This document shows positions 9,398 to 17,444 of a DNA stretch of 64,000 nucleotides, piece by piece. Every line of letters starts with the position of its first letter. Positions within the stretch are counted from its first letter, which is position 1. Source of the stretch: Pseudomonas fluorescens (GTDB taxonomy: Bacteria > Pseudomonadota > Gammaproteobacteria > Pseudomonadales > Pseudomonadaceae). The stretch lies in assembly GCF_001307155.1 (NCBI RefSeq), contig NZ_CP012830.1, forward strand, positions 4,834,501 to 4,898,500, given 5' to 3'. The translations under genes were made by a program, and so were the position numbers. The notes under the pieces were generated by a model. It saw only the letters and a list, made by a program, of their open reading frames with translations, was not told the DNA's origin and ran no database searches.

Positions 9398-10153
9398 ATG
9401 CAAATTCTCAAAGTGATTTCGCTGCTGCTCGACTACCCGACCGAGGCATTGATTGGCGGTCGCGACGAACTGGAGCAGGCGATCATCGAGTCCCGGGAAA
9501 TCAGCCCCAAGCAGCGCGGTGCGTTATTCGAGTTGCTGGAGCTGATCTGCACCAATGACCTGATGGACGGACAGGAGCACTACGGTGCGCTGTTCGGCCG
9601 GGGGCGTTCGCTGTCGCTGCTGCTGTTCGAGCATGTGCACGGTGAGTCCCGTGACCGAGGTCAGGCGATGGTCGACATGATGGCGCAATACGAAGCCGCC
9701 GGGTTTGCCATTGGCGTCAAAGAACTTCCGGACTATATCCCGCTGTATCTGGAGTTCCTTTCTACTCGCGAAGACATCGAGGCCCGCGAGGGCCTGGCAG
9801 ATGTGTCGCACCTGTTGGCCTTGCTCGCGGCGCGTCTGGATGAGCGTGAAAGTGCGTACGCCAGTTGCTTCCGCGCGCTGCTGCAAATTGCCGGGGCCGA
9901 GCCGCATCAGGCGGTGGCCGACCTGCGGGCGCAGGTGGCTGCGGAGCCGCGTGACGACTCCCTCGAAGCCCTCGACAAGATCTGGGAAGAGGAGGCCGTG
10001 GACTTTCTCCAGGCCGAACAGCAGGACCGTTGCAGTTCGCTGCCGAGCGCACCGGGCAAGGTCCGGGAAGAAAGCGCAGTGCCATTGCACTGGGTGGATT
10101 TTCAGCATGAAGGGTTGGCCGCCGTGCCGGCCAAGGAGGTAGGCAATGTCTAA
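9398..10153 (+). CDS. narJ: NarJ nitrate reductase assembly chaperone
   Basis: Cytoplasmic chaperone of the TorD/NarJ family that holds NarG until molybdenum cofactor and FS0 are inserted. 251 residues. The ATG at 9398 is preferred because GGGAGG at 9385-9390 is 7 bases away; an in-frame ATG at 9392 is too close. The N-terminal LLDYPTE and the GRGRSLSLLLFEHVHGESRD motif are typical. The last 8 bases overlap narI, implying coupled translation. Confidence 0.95.
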   Translation: MQILKVISLLLDYPTEALIGGRDELEQAIIESREISPKQRGALFELLELICTNDLMDGQEHYGALFGRGRSLSLLLFEHVHGESRDRGQAMVDMMAQYEAAGFAIGVKELPDYIPLYLEFLSTREDIEAREGLADVSHLLALLAARLDERESAYASCFRALLQIAGAEPHQAVADLRAQVAAEPRDDSLEALDKIWEEEAVDFLQAEQQDRCSSLPSAPGKVREESAVPLHWVDFQHEGLAAVPAKEVGNV

Positions 10154-10826
10154 ATGGAACCTGTTGTTGTTCGGGATCTATCCCTATATCGCCCTGGCTA
10201 TTTGCCTGATTGGCAGTTGGGCCCGCTTCGATCTGTCGCAGTACACCTGGAAGGCAGGCTCCAGTCAGATGCTCAACCAGCGCGGCATGCGCGTGGCGAG
10301 CAATTTTTTCCACATCGGGGTGTTGTTCATACTGGCCGGGCACTTCGTCGGCCTGTTGACCCCGGCGTCGGTTTATCACCATGTGATCAGCACTGAGAAC
10401 AAGCAGCTGCTGGCAATGGTCTCCGGCGGGTTTTTCGGCCTGTTGTGCCTGGTTGGTCTACTGATGCTGGTCAATCGGCGGCTGAGCGATCCACGGGTAC
10501 GCGCCACTTCCAGCACTTCGGACATTCTGGTGTTGCTGGTGCTGCTGGCGCAGTTGCTGCTCGGTCTGCTGACGATTGTGGCGTCCACTGAACACATGGA
10601 CGGCTCGGTGATGGTGATGCTCGCCGATTGGGCGCAGAACACCGTGCTGTTGCGGCCGATGGAAGCGGCGGCGTCCATCGCGCCGGTCGGCTTGATCTAC
10701 AAGCTGCATGTGTTTCTCGGTTTGACCCTGTTCGTGCTGTTCCCCTTCACCCGTCTCGTACACATGATCAGTGCACCGGTCTGGTACTTGGGGCGTCGTT
10801 ATCAAATCGTTCGTCAGAAGTTCTGA
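10146..10826 (+). CDS. narI: NarI respiratory nitrate reductase, cytochrome b gamma subunit
   Basis: Five-helix membrane anchor that oxidises quinol and passes electrons through two b haems to NarH. 226 residues. Candidate haem ligands are His56 and His66 (FFHIGVLFILAGH) and His188 and His206 (YKLHVFLG and RLVHMISAP), matching the E. coli pattern. The N-terminus MSKWNLLLFGIYPY is characteristic. The ATG at 10146 has GGAGG at about 10135. Confidence 0.97.
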   Translation: MSKWNLLLFGIYPYIALAICLIGSWARFDLSQYTWKAGSSQMLNQRGMRVASNFFHIGVLFILAGHFVGLLTPASVYHHVISTENKQLLAMVSGGFFGLLCLVGLLMLVNRRLSDPRVRATSSTSDILVLLVLLAQLLLGLLTIVASTEHMDGSVMVMLADWAQNTVLLRPMEAAASIAPVGLIYKLHVFLGLTLFVLFPFTRLVHMISAPVWYLGRRYQIVRQKF

Positions 10827-10836
10827 GGAGACAATC

Positions 10837-11796
10837 ATGTCAGGTGGATGTGGATGTGGTGGCGGTAACGGGGGCAGCGGTGGCTGCGGTTCTTCCAAAC
10901 AAACGCAACCCGATGTTGTGGATATCGCGCCGACCGGGGCGGTGCAGTTTGACGCACTCCCGGTTGCGCCGGCGGCCCACGACGCCCCGGCGCAGTTGAT
11001 CGCCAGCAGTGAGCAGGAGTGGCCGATCATCAGCGTCAACGCGGTGTCGATCACCCCGGAGGCGATGGCTCAGGAACTGCAATATCACCCGGCGGAAAGC
11101 CGCGAGGAGGCGGTCTACCTGGCCGCCAGGGCGCTGGTGATCCGCGAGTTGTTGCAGCAACGCATTGCCGAACTCGGCGTGTCGCTGGAAGTCGGCTCCG
11201 GTGAGAACGAAGAAGAAGCGGCCACGCGCTTGTTGCTTGAGCGTGAGGTGCAGGTGCCTCAGTGCGATGAGGAAACCAGCCTTCGTTACTACGAAAACAA
11301 TCGCGGGCGCTTTCACAGCGCGCCGTTGCTGGCGGTGCGGCACATCCTGCTCGAATGTGCGCCGGACGATGCCGAGGCCCGCGCGCTTGCGCATGTTCAA
11401 GCTGAAGTTCTGTTGCAGCGGCTGGAGGATTTTCCCGGCAGTTTCGCCGAGATGGCCGTGAAATATTCGGCCTGCCCGTCGAAAGCTCAAGGCGGTTCTT
11501 TGGGACAGATCAGCAAGGGTCAGACCGTACCTGAACTGGAACGTCAGCTGTTCACCCTGGCGCCGGGGCTGGCGAGTAAACCGCTGGAAAGTCGTTACGG
11601 TTGGCATGTGGTCAGTGTCGATCAGCGGGTCGAAGGCATGCCGTTGCCCTATGAAGTGGTGTCGACGGCGATCCGCACGCAGTTGCAGCAAGGTGTCTGG
11701 CAAAAAGCCCTGGTGCAATACCTGCAAACCCTGATCGGTGCGGCGGATATTCGCGGCATCCACTTGCAGGGCGCCGACTCACCGCTAGTGCAGTGA
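10837..11796 (+). CDS. Parvulin-type peptidyl-prolyl isomerase with Cys/Gly-rich N-terminus, nar operon
   Basis: 319-residue PpiC/NifM-like protein, 10 bp after narI and evidently in the same operon. The ATG at 10837 follows GAGGAG at 10824-10829. Residues 2-20 are almost only Gly, Ser, Cys and Asn, with Cys5, Cys7 and Cys17 (GGCGCGGG); residues 75-175 are a helical chaperone-like arm; residues 170-270 are the parvulin domain (VRHILLEC, FAEMAVKYSACPSKAQGGSLG, RYGWHVVSVD). There is no signal peptide or membrane helix, so it should act in the cytoplasm. It probably helps fold or mature the Nar proteins, as NifM does for nitrogenase reductase; that role is inferred. Confidence 0.88.
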   Translation: MSGGCGCGGGNGGSGGCGSSKQTQPDVVDIAPTGAVQFDALPVAPAAHDAPAQLIASSEQEWPIISVNAVSITPEAMAQELQYHPAESREEAVYLAARALVIRELLQQRIAELGVSLEVGSGENEEEAATRLLLEREVQVPQCDEETSLRYYENNRGRFHSAPLLAVRHILLECAPDDAEARALAHVQAEVLLQRLEDFPGSFAEMAVKYSACPSKAQGGSLGQISKGQTVPELERQLFTLAPGLASKPLESRYGWHVVSVDQRVEGMPLPYEVVSTAIRTQLQQGVWQKALVQYLQTLIGAADIRGIHLQGADSPLVQ

Positions 11797-11821
11797 GCCT
11801 TGGGGTAAACGGGGAGATGTG

Positions 11822-12814
11822 ATGAACGCTGTCATGCAGGATGGTTTTGGACGGCAGATCGACTATCTGCGGATGTCGGTGACGGACCGTTGTGATTTTC
11901 GCTGTGTGTATTGCATGGCGAAAAACATGACGTTTCTGCCGCGTCAGCAGGTCCTGACGCTGGAGGAACTGCAGCGTCTGGCGGCGCTGTTCGTCGGCCA
12001 AGGTGTTCGCAAAATCCGCCTCACCGGCGGCGAACCGCTGATCCGTCCCGGTATTGTCGGGCTGTGCCGCAACATCGCCGCCTTACCCGGTTTGCGCGAA
12101 CTGGTGATGACCAGCAACGGCTCGCAACTGGGCCGTTTGGCCCGGCCGTTGGCGGAGGCAGGGGTCAAGCGGATGAACATCAGTCTCGATAGCCTGGACG
12201 GGCAGAAGTTTCGCGCGATCACCCGCAACGGCGATCTCGATCAGGTGCTGGGCGGCATTGAAGCCGCGCGGGGCGCGGGGTTTGAGCGGATCAAGCTGAA
12301 CTGTGTGGTGATGAAGGGGCGCAACTTCGATGAAGTCCCGGCGTTGGTGCAATACGCCATCGATCAACACATCGATATCAGTTTTATCGAAGAAATGCCC
12401 TTGGGTGATGTTGGCCGCGCGCGTGGCGAGTCGTTTTGTTCCAGCGACGAAGTGCGGGCGTTGATCGCCAGTCGTCATCGATTGCTCGACAGCGCCGAAA
12501 ACAGTGGCGGACCGGCACGCTACGTTCGCCTGGAAGACCATTCCGATACCCGGATCGGTTTCATTTCACCCAACAGCCACAACTTCTGTGGCAGCTGCAA
12601 CCGGGTGCGGATGACCGTTGAGGGGAAGCTGTTGCTCTGTCTGGGGCAGGACGATGCCCTGGATTTACGCGGATTACTGCGGCGTTACCCGCTGGATGAC
12701 CAACCTCTGGTCAACGCGGTGCAGAAGGCCTTGCGCGGCAAGCCGCTACGCCACGACTTCGGCCCCGAAGGGGAGGTGCAGATTGTGCGGTTCATGAACA
12801 TGAGCGGCGGGTGA
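11822..12814 (+). CDS. moaA: MoaA, GTP 3',8-cyclase for molybdopterin synthesis
   Basis: Radical-SAM enzyme that turns GTP into 3',8-cyclo-GTP, the first step of molybdenum cofactor synthesis. 330 residues. N-terminal cluster Cys24, Cys28, Cys31 (CDFRCVYC), SAM-binding TGGEPL, C-terminal cluster CGSCNRVR plus the later LLLCLGQ, and the diagnostic Gly-Gly end. The ATG at 11822 is used; a GTG directly before it at 11819 is an alternative, both behind GGGGAGA. Its position after narI-ppiC links cofactor supply to NarG demand. Confidence 0.96.
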   Translation: MNAVMQDGFGRQIDYLRMSVTDRCDFRCVYCMAKNMTFLPRQQVLTLEELQRLAALFVGQGVRKIRLTGGEPLIRPGIVGLCRNIAALPGLRELVMTSNGSQLGRLARPLAEAGVKRMNISLDSLDGQKFRAITRNGDLDQVLGGIEAARGAGFERIKLNCVVMKGRNFDEVPALVQYAIDQHIDISFIEEMPLGDVGRARGESFCSSDEVRALIASRHRLLDSAENSGGPARYVRLEDHSDTRIGFISPNSHNFCGSCNRVRMTVEGKLLLCLGQDDALDLRGLLRRYPLDDQPLVNAVQKALRGKPLRHDFGPEGEVQIVRFMNMSGG

Positions 12815-12854
12815 ACTGATCTGTTAAGGAAAGAGTTTGCCAAACACAATCCTT

Positions 12855-12983
12855 GTGGCGAGGGAGCTTGCTCCCGCTCGGCCGCGAAGCGGTCGTAATC
12901 CTGCTAGCTCGATTTGTCTGAATAATCGTATTGCCTCATTTAGGGTTGCTTCGCAACCCAGCGGGAGCAAGCTCCCTCGCCAC
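12855..12983. repeat. REP pair (inverted) between moaA and nrdD
   Basis: Two copies of a 24-base palindromic element, at 12855-12878 and inverted at 12960-12983. Each contains the hairpin GGGAGC-TT-GCTCCC. The spacer holds a second hairpin-like part (gccgcgaagcgg) and an inverted ggttgcttcgcaacc. The same element recurs at 42.6, 46.2 and 47.8 kb. It probably ends moaA transcription or stabilises its mRNA. Confidence 0.9.
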
Positions 12984-13040
12984 CGTGTTCGCAGCGGATT
13001 CTCCCTTCACCGTCATCGAGTGTTTTTTCACCGGCAAATC

Positions 13041-13054
13041 TTGACGTTGGTCAA
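13041..13054 (+). promoter_or_regulatory. ANR (FNR-type) box before nrdD
   Basis: TTGAC-GTTG-GTCAA is a symmetric FNR-type site (consensus TTGAT-N4-ATCAA). Its centre is 93 bp upstream of the nrdD start codon, so a class II promoter would begin near 13089. Confidence 0.8.
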
Positions 13055-13082
13055 TTGCAGAACAGCGCTTTGTCCGTAGTCT

Positions 13083-13129
13083 TCACTGCATGTTGTGTTT
13101 GTTTGTCTACAAACATCTATATGTAGTAT
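13083..13129 (+). promoter_or_regulatory. Pair of NrdR boxes before nrdD
   Basis: Box 1 at 13083-13098 (TCACTGCATGTTGTGT) and box 2 at 13114-13129 (CATCTATATGTAGTAT) each resemble the NrdR consensus ACACTATATATAGTGT. They lie 31 bp apart centre to centre (15-bp gap), three helical turns, the arrangement usual for NrdR repressor sites. They would cover the start of an ANR-driven transcript. The match is imperfect but the spacing supports it. Confidence 0.75.
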
Positions 13130-13140
13130 CTGGAGGCCAA

Positions 13141-15156
13141 ATGCAGAGCACGCTGATCTCAGTTGGATGTAACCGCTTGCACAAGCGCGATGGCAGTCTG
13201 GTTGCCTTCGATGCCGACAAGATCCGTCAGGCATTGATCGCTGCCGGCAAGGCAACCGGGGAGTACACCGACGTTGAAGCCGAAGGCTTGCTCGAAGCGG
13301 TACTCGCCCGATTGGAAAGGCAGCCAAGGCTGCATGTCGAGCAGATCCAGGATCGTGTTGAGCGGGTGCTGATGGACGCCGGTTTTTTCCTCGCCATGCG
13401 TGCTTACATCGTTTATCGCGAACAGCACGGGCGTTTGCGTCGCGACCGCCGGACCCTGGTCGAAGTGGCGACGTCGATGAACGAGTACCTGGACCGTGAA
13501 GACTGGCGGGTCCAGGCCAACGCCAATCAGGGCTACTCACTGGGCGGGCTGGTGTTGAACGTGTCGGGCAAGGTCACCGCCAACTACTGGCTGGACGAGG
13601 TGTACAGCGAGGCGATCGGCCACGCTCATCGAGAGGCGGATTTGCATGTACATGACCTGGACATGCTGGCCGGTTACTGCGCTGGCTGGTCGCTGCGCAC
13701 CTTGTTGCACGAGGGTCTTAATGGTGTGCCCGGACGTGTTGAAGCCGGGCCACCGAAGCACTTGAGCAGTGCTTTGGGGCAAATGGTGAATTTCCTCGGC
13801 ACCCTGCAAAACGAATGGGCCGGCGCCCAGGCCTTCAGCTCGTTCGATACCTACCTGGCGCCGTATGTGCGCAAGGACCAACTGAGCTATCCGCAGGTCC
13901 GCCAGGCGATCCAGGAGTTCATCTACAACCTCAATGTGCCGTCACGCTGGGGCACCCAGACACCTTTCACCAACCTGACCTTCGACTGGGTGTGCCCGCA
14001 GGATCTGCGCGAGCAGATCCCCGTCATCGGCGGGGAGGAAATGCCGTTTGCCTACGGCGACCTGCAAGTCGAAATGGATGTGCTCAACCGCGCCTACATC
14101 GAGGTGATGCAGGCTGGCGATGCGAAAGGGCGAGTGTTTACCTTTCCGATTCCGACCTACAACATCACCCATGACTTTCCATGGGACAGTGAAAACGCCG
14201 ACCGTCTGTTCGAGATGACGGCGCGTTACGGTTTGCCGTACTTCCAGAACTTCCTCAATTCGGATCTGCAGCCCAATCAGGTGCGTTCGATGTGCTGCCG
14301 GTTGCAGCTGGATGTACGCGAGTTGCTCAAGCGCGGCGGTGGCTTGTTTGGCTCGGCGGAACAGACCGGATCGCTCGGCGTAGTGACCATTAACTGTGCG
14401 CGTCTGGGCTATGTGTTCAAGGGCGATACCAGCGGTTTGCTGAAACGGCTGGACACGCTGATGGAGCTGGCGATGGAGAGCCTGGAGGTCAAGCGCAAGG
14501 TCATTCAGCACCACATGGATGCCGGTTTGTACCCTTACACCAAGCGCTACCTGGGGACCTTGCGCAACCATTTCTCCACCATCGGCCTCAATGGCCTGCA
14601 TGAAATGCTGCGCAATTTCACCGGCGACGAGGAGGGCATGCACACCGAGCATGGCCGGCGATTTGCCCTGAATCTGCTGGACCATGTGCGCGCCACATTG
14701 CTGCGCTTCCAGGAAGAAACCGGTCATCTCTACAACCTGGAAGCGACACCGGCGGAAGGCACCACCTACCGCTTTGCCAAGGAGGACCTCAAGCGCTATC
14801 CGGACATTCTCCAGGCGGGCAGTACGCAGGCGCCGTATTACACAAACTCTTCGCAACTGCCCGTGGGCTACACCGAAGACCCCTTCGAAGCCCTGGAACT
14901 TCAAGACGAGCTGCAATGCAAATACACCGGCGGCACGGTCTTGCATCTGTACATGGCCGAGCGGATTTCCTCGACCCAGGCCTGCAAGCAGCTGGTGCGC
15001 AAGGCCCTTGGACGTTTCCGCCTGCCGTACCTGACCGTGACCCCGACGTTCTCCATCTGCCCGGTGCACGGCTACCTCGATGGCGAGCATGAGTTCTGCC
15101 CCAAGTGCGACGAAGTTCTGCTGCTGCAAGAGCAGAAAATCGGCACTGTTCATTGA
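13141..15156 (+). CDS. nrdD: NrdD anaerobic ribonucleoside-triphosphate reductase, large part without the glycyl-radical loop
   Basis: Class III ribonucleotide reductase core, 671 residues, reducing ribonucleotides to deoxyribonucleotides without oxygen. The ATG at 13141 follows GGAGG at 13132. Residues 8-95 are an ATP-cone; the catalytic barrel follows, with VNFLGTLQNEWAGAQAFSSF and the Cys region QVRSMCCRLQLDV. The C-terminus has a Zn-finger half set, CPVHGYL and FCPKC, then stops at GTVH. The glycyl-radical motif expected after this finger is absent; it is encoded 32 bp downstream in a different frame on its own ORF. The protein is therefore predicted to need that peptide for activity. Confidence 0.93.
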   Translation: MQSTLISVGCNRLHKRDGSLVAFDADKIRQALIAAGKATGEYTDVEAEGLLEAVLARLERQPRLHVEQIQDRVERVLMDAGFFLAMRAYIVYREQHGRLRRDRRTLVEVATSMNEYLDREDWRVQANANQGYSLGGLVLNVSGKVTANYWLDEVYSEAIGHAHREADLHVHDLDMLAGYCAGWSLRTLLHEGLNGVPGRVEAGPPKHLSSALGQMVNFLGTLQNEWAGAQAFSSFDTYLAPYVRKDQLSYPQVRQAIQEFIYNLNVPSRWGTQTPFTNLTFDWVCPQDLREQIPVIGGEEMPFAYGDLQVEMDVLNRAYIEVMQAGDAKGRVFTFPIPTYNITHDFPWDSENADRLFEMTARYGLPYFQNFLNSDLQPNQVRSMCCRLQLDVRELLKRGGGLFGSAEQTGSLGVVTINCARLGYVFKGDTSGLLKRLDTLMELAMESLEVKRKVIQHHMDAGLYPYTKRYLGTLRNHFSTIGLNGLHEMLRNFTGDEEGMHTEHGRRFALNLLDHVRATLLRFQEETGHLYNLEATPAEGTTYRFAKEDLKRYPDILQAGSTQAPYYTNSSQLPVGYTEDPFEALELQDELQCKYTGGTVLHLYMAERISSTQACKQLVRKALGRFRLPYLTVTPTFSICPVHGYLDGEHEFCPKCDEVLLLQEQKIGTVH

Positions 15157-15188
15157 TTTCTATCCCCTCAACCGCAAGGAGCTTCACC

Positions 15189-15356
15189 ATGACTGCATCG
15201 CAACCACTGCCTCAGGCTCAACGTCAACGCTGCGAAGTCTGGACCCGCGTGATGGGCTATCACCGTCCTGTGTCAGCGTTCAATCCGGGTAAACAGTCGG
15301 AGCACCGCGAGCGGGTGCACTTTACTGAAAGCGCGGCGCTGGTCGGGCGCCAATGA
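15189..15356 (+). CDS. NrdD glycyl-radical domain as a separate 55-residue polypeptide
   Basis: Small ORF with its own ribosome site (AAGGAG at 15177-15182, 6 bases before the ATG). It reads CEVWTRVMGYHRPVSAF with the probable radical Gly23 in RVMGYHRP, followed by NPGKQSEHRERV, the ending typical of full-length class III NrdD. It lies between nrdD and nrdG, 32 bp after the nrdD stop in the -1 frame relative to nrdD, and its stop overlaps the nrdG start (ATGA). It is most likely the missing radical-bearing C-terminus, binding to NrdD and activated by NrdG. The alternative, a -1 frameshift joining the two, is less likely because no good slippery heptamer is visible. Confidence 0.88.
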   Translation: MTASQPLPQAQRQRCEVWTRVMGYHRPVSAFNPGKQSEHRERVHFTESAALVGRQ

Positions 15357-16048
15357 GTCGAACGCTTCGGGTTGGGGGCATGGTGCCCCTGACCACTATC
15401 GACTATCCGGGACAGCTCGCCTGCGTGTTGTTTTGCCAGGGTTGCGCCTGGCGTTGTCGTTATTGTCATAACCCGCAGCTGATTCCCCCTCGTGGCAGTG
15501 AGGAAGTGGATTGGCGGTGGGTGTTGGCGTTTCTGCAACGTCGTCAGGACCTGCTCGATGCCGTGGTGTTCAGTGGCGGTGAGCCGACGCTGCAGGACGG
15601 CTTGCTCGGTGCCATGGATGAAGTGCGGGAAATGGGATTTCGCATTGGCATGCACAGCGCTGGCATCAAGCCTGCCGCCTTCGCCAAGGCACTGACCGGT
15701 GCTGATTGGGTCGGCTTCGATGTCAAGGCATTGCCCGAGGATTGCCAGGCCATCACCCGGGTCGAGGGCAGTGGAGCGGCCAACTGGCGCAGCCTTGAGT
15801 ATCTGTTGGCCAGTGGTGTGGACTACGAATGTCGCACCACCGTGCATTGGCATCTGTTCGAGCCAGCACGTCTGCTGATCCTGGCCAAACGCTTGAATGC
15901 ACTTGGCGTCAAACGCTTCGCCGTGCAACTGGTTCGCACCGAGCGGATGTTCGATCCGCTGTTGCCGAGCGTTTCGGCACAAGCCTTGCTGCCAGAGTTG
16001 TGGGGGGCCATGCGCGAGTTGTTCCCAGTCTTCGTGCTACGGGGGTAA
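15353..16048 (+). CDS. nrdG: NrdG, anaerobic ribonucleotide reductase-activating radical-SAM enzyme
   Basis: 231 residues. Radical-SAM motif CxxxCxxC at Cys31, Cys35, Cys38 (CAWRCRYC), then FSGGEPTL for SAM binding. It would abstract hydrogen from the glycyl residue of NrdD, here on the separate 55-residue peptide. The start codon overlaps that peptide's stop by four bases, which should give balanced synthesis of activator and radical domain. It converges on ftrD. Confidence 0.95.
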   Translation: MSRTLRVGGMVPLTTIDYPGQLACVLFCQGCAWRCRYCHNPQLIPPRGSEEVDWRWVLAFLQRRQDLLDAVVFSGGEPTLQDGLLGAMDEVREMGFRIGMHSAGIKPAAFAKALTGADWVGFDVKALPEDCQAITRVEGSGAANWRSLEYLLASGVDYECRTTVHWHLFEPARLLILAKRLNALGVKRFAVQLVRTERMFDPLLPSVSAQALLPELWGAMRELFPVFVLRG

Positions 16049-16049
16049 C

Positions 16050-16078
16050 GGGGCTGGGGGGAACTCAAGCCCAGCCCC
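16050..16078. terminator. Hairpin between convergent nrdG and ftrD
   Basis: GGGGCTGGG (16050-16058) pairs with CCCAGCCCC (16070-16078) across an 11-base loop. It starts 2 bp after the nrdG stop and covers the last ftrD codons. No strong U-run follows, so it may be a weak or bidirectional terminator. Confidence 0.55.
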
Positions 16079-17444
16079 AGAACTGCAACCACCAGCCAAA
16101 CCCGATCAGGCCGTTGGCGAGTAACAGGCAAACGCCCCCCGACCCGCGCCGAACCAGGGAAATATTTTCGTGTTTCAGCCGTTTCCAACCCAGTAGCAGG
16201 CTCCACCCCATGGCGGCCAATAACAGACAGGCCCTGGCGGGTTGTACCCACTCCAGCAGCAGACCTTCATAACGCAGTAATTTGACGGTGGTGGCCGACA
16301 GCCCGAGAAACAGTCCGGCCCCCCCCAGAGGTGTGAGTGTCAGCGCCAGAGGCCAATACAGTGCGCGATCTCGCGCCAGTCGGGCCGTCAGTCGCAGAAG
16401 CAGCGTCAACGCTGCGCCGAGCACAATCGAACTCAAACTCAAGTAAGTGACGATGCTGAAGCCGTCGAGCCAACTGAAGCTGTCGTTGAGTTGCGGGTAA
16501 TGGGTGAGCAACCACCAGGGAGCATTGTCCTGCAGGGCCCAGAGCTGGTTGTGTTCGACCAGCCACTGGGCCAGGTGTTGTTTGAGGGCGATAAACCACG
16601 GGCTGACCGTCCACTGAAACGCGCCCATGGCCAAGCCGATCACGCCGAATAGCAGCAAGCGTGTATCCCAAGGCGACAGCGTCTGCGCGCTTGCGTGAAG
16701 AATCTCCTGATTGCTGGAGCGGGCGATCAGTTGAACGGCACCGCGTTGCCCGCTGCAGCGTCCGCAGGCATGGCAATCACTGGCGCCTTGCAGGCGGCGG
16801 ATATCGAGCAGGGGAGCGCAGTTGGGCGGTGGCAGGCGTGGTGCGGCATTCTCTATCCAGCGTTGTTCATCGACCTGAAAGTGCACAGGGGCCAGCCGGG
16901 CGAGCAAGGCGAAGACGCCGCTGACCGGGCACAGGTAACGGCACCAGACCCGTTTGCCCCGGGCGAACAACAACCCAACGATGACCGCTGCGACGGTCGA
17001 GCCACCCAAAATCAACAGCGCGGCCTGGGCGTAGTCATAAACGCTGATCAACTGGCCGTAGAGGGTTGTCAGGCAGAACGCCAATGTGGGCCAGCCGCCC
17101 CAGCGCACCCAACGCGGCACACCCAGGCCTTTTCCGTAATGGCTGGCCCACTCGCTGAGCGAACCTTCCGGGCACAGAACGCCACACCAAAGTCGACCGA
17201 AGAACACCATTGACAGCAACACGAACGGCCACCAGATCCCCCAGAATAGAAACTGCGCGAGCAAGGTCAGGTGGTCGAGTATCCGCGCCTGGCTATCCGG
17301 TAGCGGCAATAGCGCCGGGGTCACCAACAGCACCGCGTAAAACAGTACGACAACCCACTGCACGGCCCGAATGACGGACGCATGGCGACGCATCCCGTCA
17401 CCCAGGCGCTGGAGCCATTGATTGTGGCGGCTCAGGTCGGGCAT
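16065..17444 (-). CDS. ftrD: FtrD polyferredoxin membrane protein of ferrous-iron uptake
   Basis: 459 residues from the ATG at 17444, overlapping the end of ftrC by 13 bp. NapH/NosR/CcoG-like: several membrane helices with cysteine motifs LWCGVLCPEGS, WCRYLCPVSG and CHACGRCSGQRG for iron-sulfur clusters. In the FtrABCD system of Bordetella and Brucella this subunit is thought to remove the electron produced when ferrous iron is oxidised during transport. The C-terminal third is an additional set of helices without cysteines. Confidence 0.87.
   Translation of the reverse strand: MPDLSRHNQWLQRLGDGMRRHASVIRAVQWVVVLFYAVLLVTPALLPLPDSQARILDHLTLLAQFLFWGIWWPFVLLSMVFFGRLWCGVLCPEGSLSEWASHYGKGLGVPRWVRWGGWPTLAFCLTTLYGQLISVYDYAQAALLILGGSTVAAVIVGLLFARGKRVWCRYLCPVSGVFALLARLAPVHFQVDEQRWIENAAPRLPPPNCAPLLDIRRLQGASDCHACGRCSGQRGAVQLIARSSNQEILHASAQTLSPWDTRLLLFGVIGLAMGAFQWTVSPWFIALKQHLAQWLVEHNQLWALQDNAPWWLLTHYPQLNDSFSWLDGFSIVTYLSLSSIVLGAALTLLLRLTARLARDRALYWPLALTLTPLGGAGLFLGLSATTVKLLRYEGLLLEWVQPARACLLLAAMGWSLLLGWKRLKHENISLVRRGSGGVCLLLANGLIGFGWWLQFWGWA

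Noticed and set aside
12837..13079. 80-residue ORF between moaA and nrdD
   Set aside because: It is translated from the REP pair and ANR-box region and has no ribosome site.
15105..15188. Programmed frameshift fusing nrdD with the radical-domain ORF
   Set aside because: The second frame is open upstream of its ATG across the nrdD stop, but I see no good slippery heptamer, and an AAGGAG site precedes its own ATG. Not excluded.
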